Assembly: GCA_951394045.1 (NCBI GenBank)
Contig: OX595994.1
Span: 434,001 to 498,000 of the forward strand
From: Nitzschia sp. DOCU1
Lineage: Eukaryota > Bacillariophyta > Bacillariophyceae > Bacillariales > Bacillariaceae
Direction: 5' to 3'
DNA length: 64,000 nt
The notes beneath the pieces are model-generated. The model saw only the letters and a list, made by a program, of their open reading frames with translations. It was not told the origin of the DNA and did not search any database. Below are positions 61,123-64,000 of the stretch, piece by piece (within the stretch, counting starts at the first letter, position 1; each line of letters begins with the position of its first letter). The translations under genes were made by a program, and so were the position numbers.

Positions 61123-64000
61123 TTAAAAGCATTCCGTACAACAACTAGGAATGCTACAGATGACTCCGGTAACAACGACGTCGTTCGCTCGCTGTGGACA
61201 GTCCACGGTGAATTCCCCTAATCTATTTTGTCGAAGATCGCAAATTTCTTCCGGGGCACGTCCCTCGAGAAAGTTTGAGTCCAAAATCAACGTTTCTGCA
61301 GTAGGATAGCATCACAGGGTCAGCAGGAGATAACAACAAAATGGGCATTTGTAGTTCAGTGGGACGTACCGAGATTTTGCATCATTCCGATGCTGCTAGG
61401 AATTGTACCAGATAATTGATTTACTTGAAGTTGTAGCTCCACCATTTCCATGGCGTTTCCGATTTCGTTGGGCAACGTACCGCTAAAGGCATTGTTGTCC
61501 AAGCGCAGAATCCCTATCGTTGAAACCGATGGATTTGTGGTATGAGTAAAAAAATAGGTTGTAAGCAAGACCGAGCGCACGAGAACACTGTACTTACTCA
61601 AACTCGTCATCAAGCCCAGCTCCGAAGGCAACGCCCTGCCCAGACTATTTCGGCCCAAGTCCAAGACTTCCAAGGCCGTCATCAGACCAAACTGTTGTGG
61701 GATGTTGCCTCTGACGTCCGTCTCGCGCAATACAAACTCAACTAAATTGGTCAATCCAATCCCGAATTCTGCGGGTAATCGCCCCGAGAGGTCAGGGACG
61801 TCCTCAATTATGAGTTGAGTGAGGTTGTTGAGGTTGCCGATGGACGTCGGGATATCGCCGGTGAATTTGTTCGGGCCCAGAGTCAGTGCCGTGAGGGCAG
61901 ATAGACCATCGATACCTTCGGGTATTGTCCCAGTCAAAAGGTTGGGCGCAAGATAAAGCTCGAGCAATGGCAAGCCAAATAAGTCCGAAGGAATAGTCCC
62001 GTTGAAAGAATTGTCTGCCACATTGAGCGATGCCAAGGACGTGAATTTGCCGAAGGACGGTTCGATTTCTCCGCTCAAGCTGTTCGAAGCCAAATTGATG
62101 ATTTCGAGCGTGGTACTACCCGGCAATGGTGACATCTCCCCAGACAACCTGTTTGAACTCAAGTCAAGTGATCTTAGCTTGGGCGTGGAGAAGAGCTCCG
62201 AAGGAATGAACCCGATAAGTGAATTTCTAGCAACAGAAAACAACTCGAGGTCCTCCAAAAGTGACGGAGCAACAGATAGCTGTAGAAGGAAGAATGATCA
62301 GAAATAAGCCATGTCAATCAAGAGCACCTTAAAATGTATCACGTACCGAGCCAATGACATTATTGTCAGACACGTCGAGGGAGATCACTCTACCACTTGA
62401 ATCACAAGTTACACGATCCCAAAGGCAAACGTCCTGTTCTGATAGCCAGAGGCTGTTATCGGTCCAACCAGTACCCCTCGAGTCCATGTAAAAATAAGCT
62501 AGAACGTATCTTTGCCTTCGAACAAAGGCTTGCGCTTCTCCCCCGTTGTTGATTCCAGACGAAAGCCAGATAAGAGCCTGATTGCTCGGATCGCAAGAAG
62601 AAATATCCTCGTCAAAGTTTGGGATGACTGAAGGCATGAAACTGTCAAGCAACGACTCATATCGTTGTCGGACGTCCTCGGCAACAATGTCGATGCTTCC
62701 AGTGCATTCACACTGATCAATCACATGGGGCTGGACAGAGTTACTGAAATCACAGTTCCCCGTTACGGGATCCAGTGGTGTTGTGGCGGCCACATCAATC
62801 GCACCAGTGTTGGTTGGATCTAGGGGAGCAAACATTTTCGGCGTAGGTGCGGCAGTGGGCATGTTTTGTGGGTCGATACCGTCGTCATCCGCAAGAATTA
62901 CAAAGAATAAGATCATTATCGCAGCGACAATTATGGCGAAAAGGAAGATATACGGAACGCATGGCGACATTCGACTTCGAAATTTCTTGGATCCTTTATT
63001 CAGAAGCTTGATTTGGTTTTCGACATCGTAATCTGGGTCATATGGTGGCTCTGGAGGCTCATCTACTTCTTCATCTTGTAGAATCTGACCATCTTTGCTT
63101 GCTTGAACCTGAGCACTTAAAAATACTTCCTCTTCTTTAACAGCGGAGAAAGTAGACGTTGGTGCAGCATATTCGAGCTCCTCTTCGTTGATCTCATTTC
63201 CTTCTTCATCCACAAGGATCTCTTCCTCTTCGATGTCTTCCTCCATTTGGTTTTGATCGCTGGGTATGACGACTTCATTTCCGTTTTCATCGATGTAGAC
63301 CTCCTCGTAGTGGACGTTTCCTGTATCGCGCCCCACGCTCACATCGTCGAAACGAGCTGTGCTAAGCTCATGAATGAATGATTTTCTATCGACAACCCAT
63401 GGTTCTCCAAATTCTTCGTCTGTCATCTTTTGACCAGATTGGGCCGAGTTGGTAGGTCGCCCGTCCGATTCACCTGTATTGGCGGCAACATTGGCCAACT
63501 CTGTCGCTGACGGGCTACTCCCGCTGCCCCTAGTGACGGATTCAGACATTACACTTTCTTCAACGATAGTAGAGGACACAACACTCTCCTCGACCACGCT
63601 TTCCTCAACTACTATTTCTTCTTCGATGATCTCTTCTTCAATCACTTCGCTCTCGGCACTCGTCTCCTCAACAGGAGCAGGAGCAAGAACGGCATCCTGG
63701 ACGTGTTTTGGTACTTCATCCACCGACATCTTTTGGATAACAGCACCTTCCGGCATACCCATGCTGAACATCTTCTTGTACTTGGTAACCATTTCTTCTT
63801 CCTCGGGGGTCAACTTTTGAGGCCCCGATGCTTCCGTAGGAGGCTCATCTACAGGGGCTGGGGCAAGGACGGCATCTTGCACATGCTTCGGTACCTCATC
63901 CACCGACATCTTTTGAATGACAGCACCCTCTGGCATACCCATCTTGAACATTTTCTTGTACTTTTCAACCATTTCTTCTTCCTCAGCTGTCAATCCTCCT
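61123..64000 (-). CDS. Leucine-rich-repeat membrane protein (LRR-2), 5' end outside window
   Basis: Four exons are visible: window end-62347, 62279-61598, 61513-61370 and 61295-61123 (introns 67, 84 and 74 nt), all joining in frame. It is a paralog of LRR-1: acidic cytosolic part, transmembrane helix (PYIFLFAIIVAAIMILFFVIL), juxtamembrane domain GNCDFSNSVQPHVIDQCEC to ALIWLSSG, LRRs, and the Cys-rich end CSIPSCCTECF. It differs by having at least two 60-residue N-terminal repeats with KYKKMFxMGMPEGAVIQKM, similar to a short motif in the WASH-complex subunit CCDC53/WASHC3, and by two extra introns in the LRR part. The frame stays open at the last base, so the start is beyond the window. Confidence 0.85.
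63667..64000. repeat. 180-bp tandem repeat in LRR-2 gene
   Basis: Two units offset by exactly 180 bp encode nearly identical segments (MSVDEVPKHVQDAVLAPAPV shared). The array may continue past the window end. Confidence 0.9.

Overview
The window is nuclear DNA of a photosynthetic stramenopile, most likely a pennate diatom; I cannot name the species. The reasons are: short GT-AG introns (64-115 nt, one of 325 nt), nucleus-encoded plastid proteins with a signal peptide followed by a Phe-containing cleavage motif (ASAFF, SAFTP, LAFTA, EGFLLP), diatom-type membrane-anchored leucine-rich-repeat (LRR) proteins, and CoDi-like Copia retrotransposons. All calls are by eye; no database search was run.

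0-25 kb is a transposon nest. Positions 771-22338 hold two almost identical head-to-tail copies of a terminal-inverted-repeat DNA transposon, flanked by an 8-bp target duplication (aaaagatc). Each copy encodes one transposase whose reading frame is interrupted at the same base by the same 5825-bp Copia element with identical 267-bp LTRs and a 5-bp duplication (ggtgg). Without the Copia element the transposase would be one uninterrupted frame of 1455 codons. It carries a zinc ribbon, two DDE-type aspartates, a complete DEDDy (RNase D/WRN-like) exonuclease, and then the probable third DDE residue, so the exonuclease appears to lie inside the DDE core. The nest sits between two copies of a small gene pair (unknown membrane protein plus SulP permease); the left pair is truncated.

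25-29 kb: a tRNA-Pro gene, then a cysteine-rich surface-protein gene lying between two 290-bp, nearly identical inverted repeats.

29-51 kb is ordinary gene-dense euchromatin: plastid three-RRM protein, plastid EF-hand/Tic20 fusion, Ycf36/CGLD27 (seven exons, one of 10 nt), TEX264-like membrane protein, CDK9/12-type kinase, plastid FKBP, plastid EngB GTPase, tRNase Z, TMEM222-like protein, Nbp35 Fe-S scaffold, mitochondrial carrier and a sulfotransferase. Coding exons were joined by hand; every splice junction quoted keeps frame and gives whole-codon totals.

51-58 kb: a GT25 glycosyltransferase gene split by a second Copia element (5547 bp, identical 284-bp LTRs, gcaac duplication). In both Copia elements the primer-binding site directly after the 5' LTR is perfectly complementary to a stretch inside the element's own LTR (14 and 16 nt), although the two PBS sequences differ. 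That is the pattern expected of self-primed reverse transcription.

58-64 kb: two tandem paralogous LRR membrane proteins, the second running off the window end.
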